The notes below the pieces were generated by a model. The model was not told the DNA's origin, did no database searches, and saw nothing but the letters and a program-made list of their open reading frames with translations. From G965215145 sp965215145 (lineage in GTDB: Bacteria; Bacteroidota; Rhodothermia; Rhodothermales; JANQRZ01): DNA of 64,000 bases. Location of the stretch: NCBI GenBank assembly GCA_965215145.1, contig OZ244038.1, forward strand, positions 2,976,001-3,040,000, in the 5' to 3' direction. Below are positions 53,531 to 62,586 of the stretch, one piece after another. The translations under genes and the position numbers were made by a program. How positions within the stretch are numbered: the first letter of the stretch is position 1; each line of letters begins with the position of its first letter.

Positions 53531-55885
53531 TCAGGAGCGCTCGTTCAGCCCGAGCTCCACCGGCGGCGGGGTAACGGCGCGGAGGGTGCCGCGCTCGATG
53601 ATCGTCCGCCCCCGGTTGCCCCGGTTGGTGACCTCGAACTTCGTCGTCCGCACGATCTCCTTTCTTCCTCGGCTCGTCTCGACCTCCAGCCCCTCCCGCG
53701 CCGCGTCGCTCACGACGAACCCGAGCACGCGGTCGCCCTTGCCGGCGAGCCGCATCGCGATCACCCCCTTGGCCGCGCTCTTGAACACGGGGATCTGGCT
53801 CACGGGGAAGACGAGGCCGCGCCCGTCGCGCGAGCCCATGCACACGTTCTCGTCCCCGCGCGCCACCTCGACGCCGACGGCGCGGTCCCCCTTCATCCCC
53901 TTCGAGAAGCGGACGAACACGCGGCCGTTCTTGTTGCTCGGCTCAGCGAGGGCGTCGAGGGTGAACCGGACGGCCATCCCGGCGGCGGTCACGGCCACGC
54001 CGAACGGCCCCATCGCCACACCGTCGGTCGGCGGGGCGCCGTCGCCCTGGAACAGGTCGAGGTCCACCTCGGCGGGGTCCGGCAGCGACTCCGGCAGGAT
54101 CCGCTCGTCGAAGGCGATCACCCCGACGACCTCCTCGCCGTCCCCGAAGTCGAAGTACTTCTGGACGGGGTCGCCGTAGCCGGTGGTCTGCGGGAGGTCG
54201 TCCACGCGGAGGGTGTAGCAGCGGCCGGCGGAGGTGAAGAACCCGACCGTCGCGCGCGTCGAGCTTCCGAGGGCATAGGCGACGGCGTCGCCCTCGCGGA
54301 CGCGGATGGCGCCGAGGTCGGTGTAGGAGCGCTGCCGCTTGACCCACCCGTCGCGCGTCACGATCACCACCACGTCCTCCTTGATGATGTAGTCCTCGGC
54401 GCTGTACTCCAGCACGGCGTCCGGCCCGGCCACCTCCGTCCGCCGCTCCGTAGCGAACCGCTTCTTGACGTCGCGGAGCTCCTGGCGGACGAGGTTCCAC
54501 CGCTTCTTGTCGCTGCCGAGCAGCACCCGGAGCGCCTTCGCGGCCTTCTCCTTCTCGGCCAGCTCCCCGCGGATCAGGTTGATTTCCAACTGAGCCAGCC
54601 GGTACAGCTTGATCTCCAGGATCGCCTCCGCCTGCACGTCGTCGATCCCGAACCGGTGCATCAGCCGCTGCGCCGCGTCGGCCTTGTTCTTCGAGGAGCG
54701 GATCAGCTTGATCGCCTCGTCGAGCGCGTCGAAGATGGTGACGAACCCTTCGAGGACGTGGATCCGCTTCTCCAGCACCTCGAGGTCGTACCCGAGCCGC
54801 TTGGTGACCACCTCGAACCGGAAGTCGAGGAACGCCTGCAGCGCCTCCCGGAGGTTCACCTTCCGCGGCGCGGCGACCTCCGGGTTGTCGGTCGGGACGA
54901 GGCAGGTGAGGTTGACGTGGAAGCGGGTCTGGAGCGGGGTGTGCTTGAAGAGGTACGCCATCGCCGCCTCGGCGTCGGCGCCGCGCTTCAGCTCCAGCAC
55001 GATCCGCACCTCGTCGGTGCTCTCGTCGCGGATGTCGACGATCTGCGGGACGCGCCCGTGGCGGATGTGGTCGGCGATCTTCTCGATCAGGTCGGCCTTC
55101 GCGAGTCCGTAGGGGATGGAGGTGATGATCGCCTTCCCCTTCCCCTCCATCTCGTACTCGCCGCGGAGGTCGACCGGCCCCTCCCCCGCCTCGTAGATCC
55201 GTCGCAGCTCGCCCTCGGTGTTGAGGATGCGCCCGCCCGTCGGGAAGTCCGGCCCGCGGACGTGCTTCAGCAGCGTGTCGAGCCGGGCGTTCGGGGAGCC
55301 GGCGAGGTGGATCGCGGCGTCCACGACCTCGCCGAGGTTGTGGGGCGGGATGTTCGTCGCCATCCCCACGGCGATGCCGGTGGCGCCGTTGACGAGGAGG
55401 TTCGGGATGGGGGCCGGGAGGACGACAGGCTCGAACACCGTCCCGTCGTAGTTCGGCCGGAACGGGACCGTCTTCTTCCTGATCTCCCCGGAGAACGCCG
55501 CGCCGAGGGCCGAGAGCCGGGCCTCGGTGTAGCGCATCGCCGCCGGGCTGTCGCCGTCGAGGCTGCCGAAGTTGCCCTGCCCGTCCACGAGCGGCGCGCG
55601 GAGGCTGAAGTCCTGCGCCATGCGGACCATCGCGTCGTAGATGGCGGTGTCGCCGTGGGGGTGGTACTGCCCCATCACGGAGCCCACGACGGTGGCGCTC
55701 TTGCGGTGGCGGGCCTCGGGCGTGAGCCGGAGGTTGGTGTACATCGCGTGCAGGATCCGGCGCTGCACGGGCTTCAGGCCGTCGCGGATGTCCGGCAGCG
55801 CGCGGCTGGTGATGACCGAGAGGGCGTAGTTGAGGTACCGGTCGCGGGCCGTCTCGTGGAGGGGGATGGTCTCGACGATCTTCAT
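53531..55885 (-). CDS. parC: Type IIA topoisomerase subunit A (topoisomerase IV ParC-like)
   Basis: 784 residues from ATG 55885 (MKIVETIPLHETARDRYLNYALSVI). The breakage-reunion domain has GLKPVQRRILHAM, QYHPHGDTAIYDAMVRMAQ (Thr at the quinolone-site Ser position) and the catalytic Tyr in AAMRYTEARLS. The C-terminal pinwheel contains repeated GxxxRF and KxGxV-like blades. The GyrA-box QRRGGKG motif was not seen, which favours ParC. It cuts and passes DNA to decatenate chromosomes with the subunit at 50033. Confidence 0.92.
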   Translation of the reverse strand: MKIVETIPLHETARDRYLNYALSVITSRALPDIRDGLKPVQRRILHAMYTNLRLTPEARHRKSATVVGSVMGQYHPHGDTAIYDAMVRMAQDFSLRAPLVDGQGNFGSLDGDSPAAMRYTEARLSALGAAFSGEIRKKTVPFRPNYDGTVFEPVVLPAPIPNLLVNGATGIAVGMATNIPPHNLGEVVDAAIHLAGSPNARLDTLLKHVRGPDFPTGGRILNTEGELRRIYEAGEGPVDLRGEYEMEGKGKAIITSIPYGLAKADLIEKIADHIRHGRVPQIVDIRDESTDEVRIVLELKRGADAEAAMAYLFKHTPLQTRFHVNLTCLVPTDNPEVAAPRKVNLREALQAFLDFRFEVVTKRLGYDLEVLEKRIHVLEGFVTIFDALDEAIKLIRSSKNKADAAQRLMHRFGIDDVQAEAILEIKLYRLAQLEINLIRGELAEKEKAAKALRVLLGSDKKRWNLVRQELRDVKKRFATERRTEVAGPDAVLEYSAEDYIIKEDVVVIVTRDGWVKRQRSYTDLGAIRVREGDAVAYALGSSTRATVGFFTSAGRCYTLRVDDLPQTTGYGDPVQKYFDFGDGEEVVGVIAFDERILPESLPDPAEVDLDLFQGDGAPPTDGVAMGPFGVAVTAAGMAVRFTLDALAEPSNKNGRVFVRFSKGMKGDRAVGVEVARGDENVCMGSRDGRGLVFPVSQIPVFKSAAKGVIAMRLAGKGDRVLGFVVSDAAREGLEVETSRGRKEIVRTTKFEVTNRGNRGRTIIERGTLRAVTPPPVELGLNERS

Positions 55886-56036
55886 CAGCTCAATAACAGC
55901 TATCGGGGCGGAGGCGGACGCCGCCGCCGCGGCCTGGAATCGCCGGCCGCGCGCGCGGAGGCCCCAACATACGGCCTCGGGGGTGTCAACCCGTGTCACC
56001 CGCGGCGAGGCCGGGGGATAACGGGCGTCGGGTCCG

Positions 56037-56157
56037 GACCCCCCGTTTCGGTCGTGCATCGGGCTCCGCCCTCAGGCACGCCTAAAACTGTCCCCCTTCC
56101 GAAGGGGGACAGCTTATCGCTCTCTGAGCGTAGCGATGGAGCGATAAGCGGGGGGTC
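56037..56157. repeat. Family A nested palindrome, copy 4
   Basis: Outer GACCCCCCG (56037-56045) and CGGGGGGTC (ending 56157). Inner palindrome 56088-56112 (CTGTCCCCCTTC, C, GAAGGGGGACAG). It is followed by a short ATCGCT...AGCGAT stem. It lies between the DUF5996 gene end and the parC start region. Confidence 0.9.
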
Positions 56158-56168
56158 CGTACGGGGGC

Positions 56169-57080
56169 CTACCGCTCCAGCGCCTTCCGGTCCCAGCCGG
56201 CGCGGTCGGCGGCGGCCTCGTAGGTGGTCTGGAGGAAGTCGAGCAGCGCGCGGTCGGGGTCGGCGGCGGTGCGGACGGCGGCGTAGGGCAGCACGAACTC
56301 GCCGAGGTCGTCGTGGTAATGGGCGGCGTCGGGGCGGACGGGGTGGTCGCGGAAGCCGTCGGGCTCGGGGTAGGCGTAGGCGTAGAACATCGCCTCGTCG
56401 ACGCCCCCGCCGCCGGGCCAGAACCCGCAGCTGCTCACCTCGTGCGAGTACGCCTCCCGCATCACCCAGTCGCCGACTCCGGGGATGCCGCCGGGGTGCG
56501 GCGGCGCCTCGCGCCCGGAGAACCGGGTGACGGCGAGGTCGAAGGCGCCCCAGAAGAAGTGCGTCGGGCTGACCTTCCCGAGGAACCGGCCACTGAACTG
56601 CTTGAACACGCGGTCCGCCTGGACGAGCGCGCGCCAGAACCGCTGGGCGGCCTCGGCGTCGTAGGCCGCGTGCCCTTCGTCCTCCTCGAACGGCGTCGTG
56701 TCCTCGACCTCGACGGGCACGGGCCAGATGGTGACCCGGACGCCCATCTCATGCAAGAGCACCATGACCTCCCGGTAAAATGCGGCGACGGACTGCGGCC
56801 GGAGAGGCAGATCCCGCCGGTCGCCGTCGCTGGTGGCGGCGACCAGGGCGTGGTCGAGGAAGTCGAAATCGAGCTGGAGGGTGCGGCCGGGGCCGGCGGG
56901 CATCGGGGAGGTCGTGAGGCCGCGGGCGGTGACGTAGAGCGGGACCTGCCACCAGTGGTTCGCTAGCGGGGCGAGGGCCAGGCGGACTTTGCCGACGACC
57001 TGCGTCCAGCGGTGCAGCGTCTCGCACGTCTCGCGCCAATCGCTGAAGGGGAGGGCGGGCCAGGGGTTGTTTGACGTCAT
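56169..57080 (-). CDS. DUF5996 family protein
   Basis: 303 residues. WPALPFSDWRETCETLHRWTQVVGKVRLALAPLANHWWQVPLYVTARGL and LDFDFLDHALVA are typical openings of DUF5996. The second half has THFFWGAFDLAVTRFSGR, EAYSHEVSSCGFWPGG and EAMFYAYAYPEPDGF, with His and Glu residues that could bind metal. Function unknown. It is preceded by a perfect 34-bp palindrome. Confidence 0.88.
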   Translation of the reverse strand: MTSNNPWPALPFSDWRETCETLHRWTQVVGKVRLALAPLANHWWQVPLYVTARGLTTSPMPAGPGRTLQLDFDFLDHALVAATSDGDRRDLPLRPQSVAAFYREVMVLLHEMGVRVTIWPVPVEVEDTTPFEEDEGHAAYDAEAAQRFWRALVQADRVFKQFSGRFLGKVSPTHFFWGAFDLAVTRFSGREAPPHPGGIPGVGDWVMREAYSHEVSSCGFWPGGGGVDEAMFYAYAYPEPDGFRDHPVRPDAAHYHDDLGEFVLPYAAVRTAADPDRALLDFLQTTYEAAADRAGWDRKALER

Positions 57081-57093
57081 CGGGCTCTGCGGT

Positions 57094-57127
57094 GTAGTAG
57101 GGGCGCAGCGCGCTGCGCCCCTACTAC
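57094..57127. repeat. Perfect 34-bp palindrome
   Basis: GTAGTAGGGGCGCAGCG is followed by its exact complement with no loop. It sits between the AlbA_2 gene end and the DUF5996 start, on the same-strand side. A family B palindrome. Confidence 0.85.
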
Positions 57128-57143
57128 GGTTGTGCGGGAGCGG

Positions 57144-57809
57144 TCAGGCGGCCTCGTCATAGGCCAGGGTGAAGTAGTCCTCGCGCTCGGAGGGGTGGAG
57201 GCGGAGCACGGCGGCCTTCGCCAGCAGCACCAGCGTCTGCGAGGCCCGCCGCTTCGGGATGCCGGCGAGCTGCGCGAAGGCGGCCACGGTGATGGTCTCG
57301 TGGCGGTCGAGGTAGCGCATCAGCTTCTGCTCCTTCTCCCCGAACTCGAACCGGACGTCCCGCGGGGCGCGGGCGTGCTTCATCAGCCGGACGGCCTCGC
57401 GGCTCGCCGTCACGCTAGAGGCCCCGACGCGGACGAAGGCGATTCGCTCGCGGCCGTTGCTCTCCCCGTTCACCCCGACGAGGTAGTGCGGCTTCTCGGC
57501 GCTCGCGGGGACGTCCACGACGAGGACCTCGCGCTTGGCCGTCACGGGCACCCGCTCCAGCGTCACCGAGACGGGCGGGTCGACGTGGGTGTCCAGCGCC
57601 CGCCGTAGCGCGAACTCCTCCTCGACGGCGTCGCGCACGCCGCGCACCGTGCCGTCGTCGTCGACGCCGACGAGGACCCGGCCGCCCTCGGCGTTGGCGA
57701 GCGCGATCACCTCCTTCGCGATCCGCTCCGGACGCGGGACCCGCCGCTTGAACTCGACGTGCATCCCCTCCCCGAGGCTGACGATGCGCTTGAGGTCGGC
57801 GAGGTGCAT
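57144..57809 (-). CDS. AlbA_2 (Schlafen-type) putative DNA-binding regulator
   Basis: 221 residues from ATG 57809 (MHLADLKRIVSLGEGMHVEFKRR). The AlbA_2 domain has EFKRRVPRPERIAKEVIALANAEGGRVLVGVDDDGTVRGV and VDVPASAEKPHYLV. A winged-helix-like C-terminus follows (YLDRHETITVAAFAQLAGIPKRRASQTLVLLAKAAVLRLH). AlbA_2 proteins are often annotated as transcriptional regulators, and some occur in defence islands. No target can be named. Confidence 0.85.
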   Translation of the reverse strand: MHLADLKRIVSLGEGMHVEFKRRVPRPERIAKEVIALANAEGGRVLVGVDDDGTVRGVRDAVEEEFALRRALDTHVDPPVSVTLERVPVTAKREVLVVDVPASAEKPHYLVGVNGESNGRERIAFVRVGASSVTASREAVRLMKHARAPRDVRFEFGEKEQKLMRYLDRHETITVAAFAQLAGIPKRRASQTLVLLAKAAVLRLHPSEREDYFTLAYDEAA

Positions 57810-57893
57810 GGGCGGGAAGGAACAGGCGGAGGGGGAGCGACGGGGACACGGGGACGGGCGCACGGCCGTTCCCGACCGCGGCGCCGCCGGCCG

Positions 57894-58940
57894 CTACGTC
57901 GCCTGCTGCGCTTGGGCCAGCGCGTCCTCCTGCTTCGCCGCCCGCGTCATCAGCTCGTAGACGGCCTCCTTCGGGTCGAGGTGGTGGAAGAGGATGTGGT
58001 AGACGGCCTCGGTGATCGGCATCTCGACGCCCTCCCGCCGGGCGAGCTCGCGGACGGACACCGCCGTCTTAACGCCCTCCGCCACCATCTTCATGTCCGC
58101 CTCGACCTCCTCCATCGAGCGCCCCCGCCCGATCTCCTCGCCGAAGTGGCGGTTCCGGCTGTGGCGGCTGAAGCACGTCACCACGAGGTCGCCGAGGCCG
58201 GCGAGGCCGGAGAACGTGAGGGGGTCGGCGCCGAGGGCGAGCCCGAGCCGCTTGATCTCGGCGAGCCCGCGGGTGACCAGCGCCGCCTTCGCGTTGTCGC
58301 CGAGGCCGACGCCGTCGGAGATCCCGGCCGCGAGCGCCATCACGTTCTTGACGCTCCCCGCGATCTCGACCCCGATCAGGTCCGCGTTGGTGTAGACCCG
58401 GAAGACCGGCGTCATGAACGCCTCCTGGACGGCGTGCGCGGCGTCGGCGTCCGGTACGGCGGCGACGACCGTCGTGGGCCGCCCGGCGCCGACCTCCTCG
58501 GCGTGGCTGGGGCCGTAGAGCACGCCGGTCCTCGCGGGGTCGGCCGCCGGGAGGGCGTCGCGGAGGACGCCCGTCGTCGTCAGCAGCGTCCCGACCTCGA
58601 TCCCCTTGGCGACGGAGACGACGGTGTGCTCGGGGCCGATCTTTCCGGCGACGTGCCCGGCGACGGCGCGAACGGCCTGACTCGGCGTGGCGAAGACGAC
58701 GAGCCCGCAGCCGGCGACGGCCTCGGCCTCGTCGGTGGTGACGGTGACGGTCTCGGGGAGCGCGGCGTCGGGGAGGTAGTCGACGTTCCGGCGCGTCCGC
58801 CGGATGGCGTCCACGAGCGAGCGGCGCCGGGCCCAGAGGTGGACGCGCTGGCCGCCGTACTCCGAGAGGCTGTAGGCGAGGGCCGTTCCCCAGCTCCCCG
58901 CGCCGAGGACGGCGATGGGCCGGTCGGTGAGCGCGGTCAT
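57894..58940 (-). CDS. gpsA: Glycerol-3-phosphate dehydrogenase [NAD(P)+]
   Basis: 348 residues. NAD-binding VLGAGSWGTALAYSLSEYGGQRVHLW, KGIEVGT, GPSHAEEV, the catalytic Lys in GSVKNVMALAAGISDGVGLGDNAKAALVTRGL and GLAGLGDLVVTC are all present. It makes sn-glycerol-3-phosphate for phospholipids. It lies 187 nt downstream of purM, separated by a palindromic repeat. Confidence 0.96.
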   Translation of the reverse strand: MTALTDRPIAVLGAGSWGTALAYSLSEYGGQRVHLWARRRSLVDAIRRTRRNVDYLPDAALPETVTVTTDEAEAVAGCGLVVFATPSQAVRAVAGHVAGKIGPEHTVVSVAKGIEVGTLLTTTGVLRDALPAADPARTGVLYGPSHAEEVGAGRPTTVVAAVPDADAAHAVQEAFMTPVFRVYTNADLIGVEIAGSVKNVMALAAGISDGVGLGDNAKAALVTRGLAEIKRLGLALGADPLTFSGLAGLGDLVVTCFSRHSRNRHFGEEIGRGRSMEEVEADMKMVAEGVKTAVSVRELARREGVEMPITEAVYHILFHHLDPKEAVYELMTRAAKQEDALAQAQQAT

Positions 58941-58945
58941 TCTTC

Positions 58946-59088
58946 ACCCCCCGCTTCCCAGTCCATCGCGCCGGCTTCGCCGCCGCTCAGGGACCGAGAA
59001 GCTGTCCCCCTTCGAAAGGGGGACAGTTCCGGCCGTGCCTGAGCGCAGGGACCTGTCCCGGAGCGATGCGCGGGTGGAACGGGGGGTC
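58946..59088. repeat. Family A nested palindrome, copy 5
   Basis: Outer CACCCCCCG (about 58946) and GGGGGGTCC (ending 59088). Inner stem 59002-59026 with arms CTGTCCCCCTT and AAGGGGGACAG and a 3-nt loop. It lies between purM and gpsA, both on the minus strand. Confidence 0.88.
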
Positions 59089-59127
59089 CGGGGTGCAGCG
59101 GAGTGGGCCGGAAGCAACGCATGGCAG

Positions 59128-60129
59128 TCAAGCGGTGACGACGCGGCCGATGCGGAACGGCTCCTCCTCCATCCCCCGCCACACCGCCTCGGCCCGCACG
59201 GCATCCGCCGCGGACACGACAGCGACGAGGCCGACGCCGAGGTTGAACGTCCGCCGCATGTCGTCCTCCGGAACGCCACCGAGCCGCTCGATGAGCGTGA
59301 AGATCGAGGGGCGCCGCCAGGCCTCCCAGTCGATCTCGGCGCGGAGCCCGTCCGGCACGACGCGCCCGACGTTGCCGCCGATGCCGCCGCCGGTGATGTG
59401 GGCGAAGGCGTGCGCGAGGTCTTCCCGTGCCAGCGCCTGGATCGCGTCGAGGTAGGAGCGGTGGACCCGCAGCAGCGCCTCGCCGATGCTCACGCCGCCG
59501 AGGATCGGGGGGCGGTCGTCGGGGCCGTGCTGCTCGAAGAGCACCTGCCGCGCGAGCGAGTACCCGTTCGTGTGGAGCCCGGTCGAGGCCAGCGCGAGCA
59601 GCACGTCACCCGCTTCCACGCGGTCGGCGCCGAGGATTTGGTCGCGCTCGACGACGCCGACGACGCAGCCGGCGAGGTCGTAGTCGCCCTCGGCGTAGAG
59701 CCCCGGCATCTCGGCCGTCTCGCCGCCGATGAGGGCGCAGCCGTTCTCCTTGCACGCCACGGCGAACCCGCCGATCACCTCGGCCGCCACGCCGAGCTCC
59801 AGGCGCCCCGTCCCGAAGTAGTCGAGGAAGAACAGCGGGCGGGCGCCGCCGACGGCGATGTCGTTGACGCAGTGGTTGACGAGGTCCTGCCCGACGGTGC
59901 CGTGGCGGCCGGTGAGGACGGCCACCTTCAGCTTCGTCCCGACGCCGTCGATGGAGGCGACGAGGACCGGCTCGCGGTAGGCGCCGGCGTCGAGGGCGAA
60001 GAACCCGCCGAAGGCGCCGAGGTCGGTGAGCACGCCGGGGGTGAACGTCTCACGGACGAGGCCCTTGATGCGGCGGACGGTCTCCTCGCCGGCCTCGATG
60101 TCCACGCCGGCGTCGCGGTAGGTCGTCAT
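59128..60129 (-). CDS. purM: Phosphoribosylformylglycinamidine cyclo-ligase
   Basis: 333 residues. SIDGVGTKLKVA, HCVNDIAVGGARPLFFLDYF, GGETAEMPGLY and ALASTGLHTNGYSLAR are PurM signatures. It makes aminoimidazole ribotide in purine synthesis. A TACCTTCCG box at 60157-60165 lies 28 nt before the ATG. No other pur genes are in the window. Confidence 0.96.
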   Translation of the reverse strand: MTTYRDAGVDIEAGEETVRRIKGLVRETFTPGVLTDLGAFGGFFALDAGAYREPVLVASIDGVGTKLKVAVLTGRHGTVGQDLVNHCVNDIAVGGARPLFFLDYFGTGRLELGVAAEVIGGFAVACKENGCALIGGETAEMPGLYAEGDYDLAGCVVGVVERDQILGADRVEAGDVLLALASTGLHTNGYSLARQVLFEQHGPDDRPPILGGVSIGEALLRVHRSYLDAIQALAREDLAHAFAHITGGGIGGNVGRVVPDGLRAEIDWEAWRRPSIFTLIERLGGVPEDDMRRTFNLGVGLVAVVSAADAVRAEAVWRGMEEEPFRIGRVVTA

Positions 60130-60156
60130 GGGGAGCAGGGCGCGTTCAGCGGGTCG

Positions 60157-60165
60157 CGGAAGGTA
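60157..60165 (-). promoter_or_regulatory. Putative -7 box for purM
   Basis: TACCTTCCG on the minus strand, 28 nt before the start at 60129. Confidence 0.5.
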
Positions 60166-60203
60166 CGGGGGAGGCCCCTACCCCGAGCCCCGGCGGCCGT
60201 TCC

Positions 60204-61016
60204 TCACCCGTCGGCGTTCGGCGCCGCGCCCGCCTTCCACGGCGGGTCCGTCTTGGAGAGGAACGCCGCGATCCCGGCCCGGCAGTCGTCGGTCGAGCGG
60301 GCGAGGGCGTTGAGCTGGACGGCATGGCCGAGCGCCTCCGAGAGCCCCATCCCGGGCACGTCGGCCAGGAGCCGCTTCGTGAGGGCGACGGCCGTGGCGC
60401 TCGTCCCCGCCGCGATCTCGCGGGCCAGCTCCTTGACGGCTTCGTCGAGCTCCTCCAGGGCGACGGCCCGTGTGATGAGCCCGACCCGCGCGGCCTCCTC
60501 GGCGGAGACGAGATGCCCGCGCAGCATGAGGTCGCGCGCGGCGGCCTCGCCGAGCTTGCGCAGCACGAACACGCTCACGATGGCCGGCACGAACCCGATC
60601 CGAACCTCGGTGAACCCGAGCTTCGCGCCCTCGGCCACGAGCGCGAGGTCGCACACCGCCGCGAGCCCGCAGCCCCCCGCGATGGCGTGCCCGTTCACCT
60701 TCGCGACGACGGGCTTCGGGTGGCGGTAGATGGCCTCGAAGAGCCGCGCCAGCCGGGCCGAGTCGGCGAGGTTGTCCTCGGCGCTCGCGGTCTGCAACGC
60801 CTCCAGCGCCGCGAGGTCGGCCCCGGCGGAGAACACTCGCCCGGCCCCCGTCAGCACCACCACGCGGATGCCGTCGTCCTCGGCCGCCGCGTCCAGTGCA
60901 TCTGTTAGGGCCCCGACCAGCTCGGCGTTCAGCGCGTTCCGCTTGTCGGGGCGGTTGAGGGTGAGGGTGAGGACGGGGCCGTCGCGGCGGCTGAGGAGGG
61001 GTGCGGCGTCGGGCAT
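60204..61016 (-). CDS. Enoyl-CoA hydratase/isomerase family protein
   Basis: 270 residues from ATG 61016. Crotonase fold: LTLNRPDKRNALNAELVGAL, VVLTGAGRVFSAGADLAALEAL (oxyanion), KPVVAKVNGHAIAGGCGLAAVCDLALVAEGAKLGFTEVRIGFVPA with the catalytic Glu in FTEVRIG. The second catalytic Glu of classical hydratases is not certain, so methylglutaconyl-CoA hydratase or another crotonase is possible. It may act in the same acyl-CoA catabolism as gcdH, but they are not linked. Confidence 0.88.
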   Translation of the reverse strand: MPDAAPLLSRRDGPVLTLTLNRPDKRNALNAELVGALTDALDAAAEDDGIRVVVLTGAGRVFSAGADLAALEALQTASAEDNLADSARLARLFEAIYRHPKPVVAKVNGHAIAGGCGLAAVCDLALVAEGAKLGFTEVRIGFVPAIVSVFVLRKLGEAAARDLMLRGHLVSAEEAARVGLITRAVALEELDEAVKELAREIAAGTSATAVALTKRLLADVPGMGLSEALGHAVQLNALARSTDDCRAGIAAFLSKTDPPWKAGAAPNADG

Positions 61017-61024
61017 TTGGCGTT

Positions 61025-61071
61025 GGTCGGCGGTCGGCGGTCGGCGGTCGGCGGTCGGCGGTCGGCGGTCG
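61025..61071. repeat. 7-bp tandem repeat in the enoyl-CoA hydratase leader
   Basis: GGTCGGC is repeated about 6.7 times without mismatch. On the minus strand (GCCGACC) it ends 8 nt before the ATG at 61016. Two TTTGCAG-like heptads lie farther upstream (61079-61100). Confidence 0.85.
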
Positions 61072-61111
61072 CTGCAACTTCGAACCGCAGACTGCAAACT
61101 GCAAACTCGAA

Positions 61112-61867
61112 CTATCCCTCTGCCCACGGCTCCCCCTCCGCGCCGGCGATCCAGCGGTAGAGCGGCCACAGCTCCGCCTGCGCCTCCAGCGCCACCTCGA
61201 CGAGCCGCGGCCCGAGGTCGAGCACCGTCGCGCGGTCCAGCTTGCGGCGGAGCCACAGGCCCTTCGCAAGGGCGAGGTCGGCGGGCACGGCGTCCAGCGG
61301 CTCCGCGAACGTCGGGCTGCCGAGCGCCTTCGTGACGGTGCGGGCGTAGGTGAACGTGTAGCCCCGCTCGATCAGCCCGTTGACCAGCTCCAGCGTCCGC
61401 TCCGGCTCCCCGACGAGGCGTGCCTTGGCTTCCTTGAAGAGCCCCTTCGCGTACTCCCCCATGTAGAGCCCGAACACGAACCCGTCGGGGTAGACGGAGT
61501 GGGAGAGCTGGGCGTCGGTGAGGCGGCGGAGCGGGGGGCGGTAGAACGCCATCCAGAGGTGGTGGTGCGCGCCGCCGGCGCCGAAGTCGTTCTTGAGGAG
61601 CCGGCTGAAGACGCCCTTCTCGGTCTCGAACGGGAGGCGGTTGGGGATCACCCAGTTCAGCGCGAGGTCGTCGCGGTAACGCTTGAATGGCTGTACTACG
61701 AACCGGTCGAGCGCGGGCTTCTCCTCGCGGTAGCGCCCGATGTGGGGGTCCGCCTTCATCCGCTCCAGCACGGCGAACGCCTCGGGGCTGAACCCCTCGA
61801 AGGAGAGGTCGAGCGGGTCGGGGAGGTGAAAGAGCGCCGGCTCGTCTAGCGGTTCGCTGAGGGGCAT
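61112..61867 (-). CDS. DUF2461-like hypothetical protein
   Basis: 251 residues from ATG 61867 (MPLSEPLDEPALFHLPDP). The layout FEGFSPEAFAVLERMKADPHIGRYREEKPALDRFVVQPF and SHSVYPDGFVFGLYMGEYAKGLFKEAKARL resembles DUF2461, but key conserved residues are not certain. The central GGAHHHLWMAFYRP segment is distinctive. The gene precedes the enoyl-CoA hydratase on the same strand and is divergent from an outer-membrane barrel. Function unknown. Confidence 0.5.
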   Translation of the reverse strand: MPLSEPLDEPALFHLPDPLDLSFEGFSPEAFAVLERMKADPHIGRYREEKPALDRFVVQPFKRYRDDLALNWVIPNRLPFETEKGVFSRLLKNDFGAGGAHHHLWMAFYRPPLRRLTDAQLSHSVYPDGFVFGLYMGEYAKGLFKEAKARLVGEPERTLELVNGLIERGYTFTYARTVTKALGSPTFAEPLDAVPADLALAKGLWLRRKLDRATVLDLGPRLVEVALEAQAELWPLYRWIAGAEGEPWAEG

Positions 61868-61894
61868 GCTGAGGATCGGAATCAAGTGCGTTCG

Positions 61895-61901
61895 TACTTT
61901 G
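61895..61901 (+). promoter_or_regulatory. Putative -7 box for the first barrel gene
   Basis: TACTTTG, near the Bacteroidota TAnnTTTG consensus, lies 76 nt before the ATG at 61971. Confidence 0.45.
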
Positions 61902-61970
61902 CGGCGTCGCTGGGGCGACCTTACGCATCGTCCCCTCTGGCGTTCGCCCACCTCACCAACCCATTTCCCC

Positions 61971-62492
61971 ATGAAGCGCCTCCTCAGCTTCGCCGCCCTC
62001 CTCCTGCTCCTCTCTCCCCTCACGGCGCAGCGCGCCCAGGCCCAGTTCGAGTTCGTCCCGTACCTCGGCTACAACTTCGACGCCGAGAACCTGCTCGTCG
62101 GCGTCGGCGCCGAGTTCAACTTTTTGCCCGGCGTCGCCCCCGTCAATCTTAGCCTCCGCCCGTCCATCGAGTATCTCTTCACCGACGATGGGGGCCTCGA
62201 CGAACTCGGAATCGACGTCAGCACGACGGCCCTACAGATCAACGCGGACGTCATGGCGGAGCTGAGCCCGCCCGCTGCTAACCTCGGCTTCTTCGCCGGC
62301 GCGGGGCTCGCCCTCGGCTACGCCAGCGTCTCCATCGAAGACGAAAGCGAATCCGACACGGAGTTCGGCCTGAACCTCCTCGGCGGAGTCGAGTTCGGTG
62401 GCGACTTCGTGACGCCGTTCGTACAGGGCCGGTTCACCCTCGGGAACGGAGATGCCCTCAGCATCCTCGGCGGGATTAAGCTCGGGCTCTGA
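61971..62492 (+). CDS. Outer-membrane beta-barrel protein (173 aa)
   Basis: Signal peptide (MKRLLSFAALLLLLSPLTAQ...AQAQ), then alternating strands: FEFVPYLGYNFDAENLLVGVGAEFNF, GFFAGAGLALGYASVSIE, GLNLLGGVEFGGDFVTPFVQGRFTLGN, ending in LSILGGIKLGL. This fits a small eight-stranded porin/OmpW-like barrel. The final residue is Leu, not the usual aromatic. Function unknown. Confidence 0.78.
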   Translation: MKRLLSFAALLLLLSPLTAQRAQAQFEFVPYLGYNFDAENLLVGVGAEFNFLPGVAPVNLSLRPSIEYLFTDDGGLDELGIDVSTTALQINADVMAELSPPAANLGFFAGAGLALGYASVSIEDESESDTEFGLNLLGGVEFGGDFVTPFVQGRFTLGNGDALSILGGIKLGL

Positions 62493-62550
62493 GGCTCCGA
62501 TCCTGCGGTTGTTCACGGGGCGGTCCGGGGGTCCGGGCCGCCCCGCTGCG

Positions 62551-62558
62551 TAAGTTCG
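62551..62558 (+). promoter_or_regulatory. Putative -7 box for the second barrel gene
   Basis: TAAGTTCG lies 36 nt before the ATG at 62587, followed by a C-rich leader. Confidence 0.5.
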
Positions 62559-62586
62559 CTTCGCCTCCCCACCCGCCTCCCCACCG

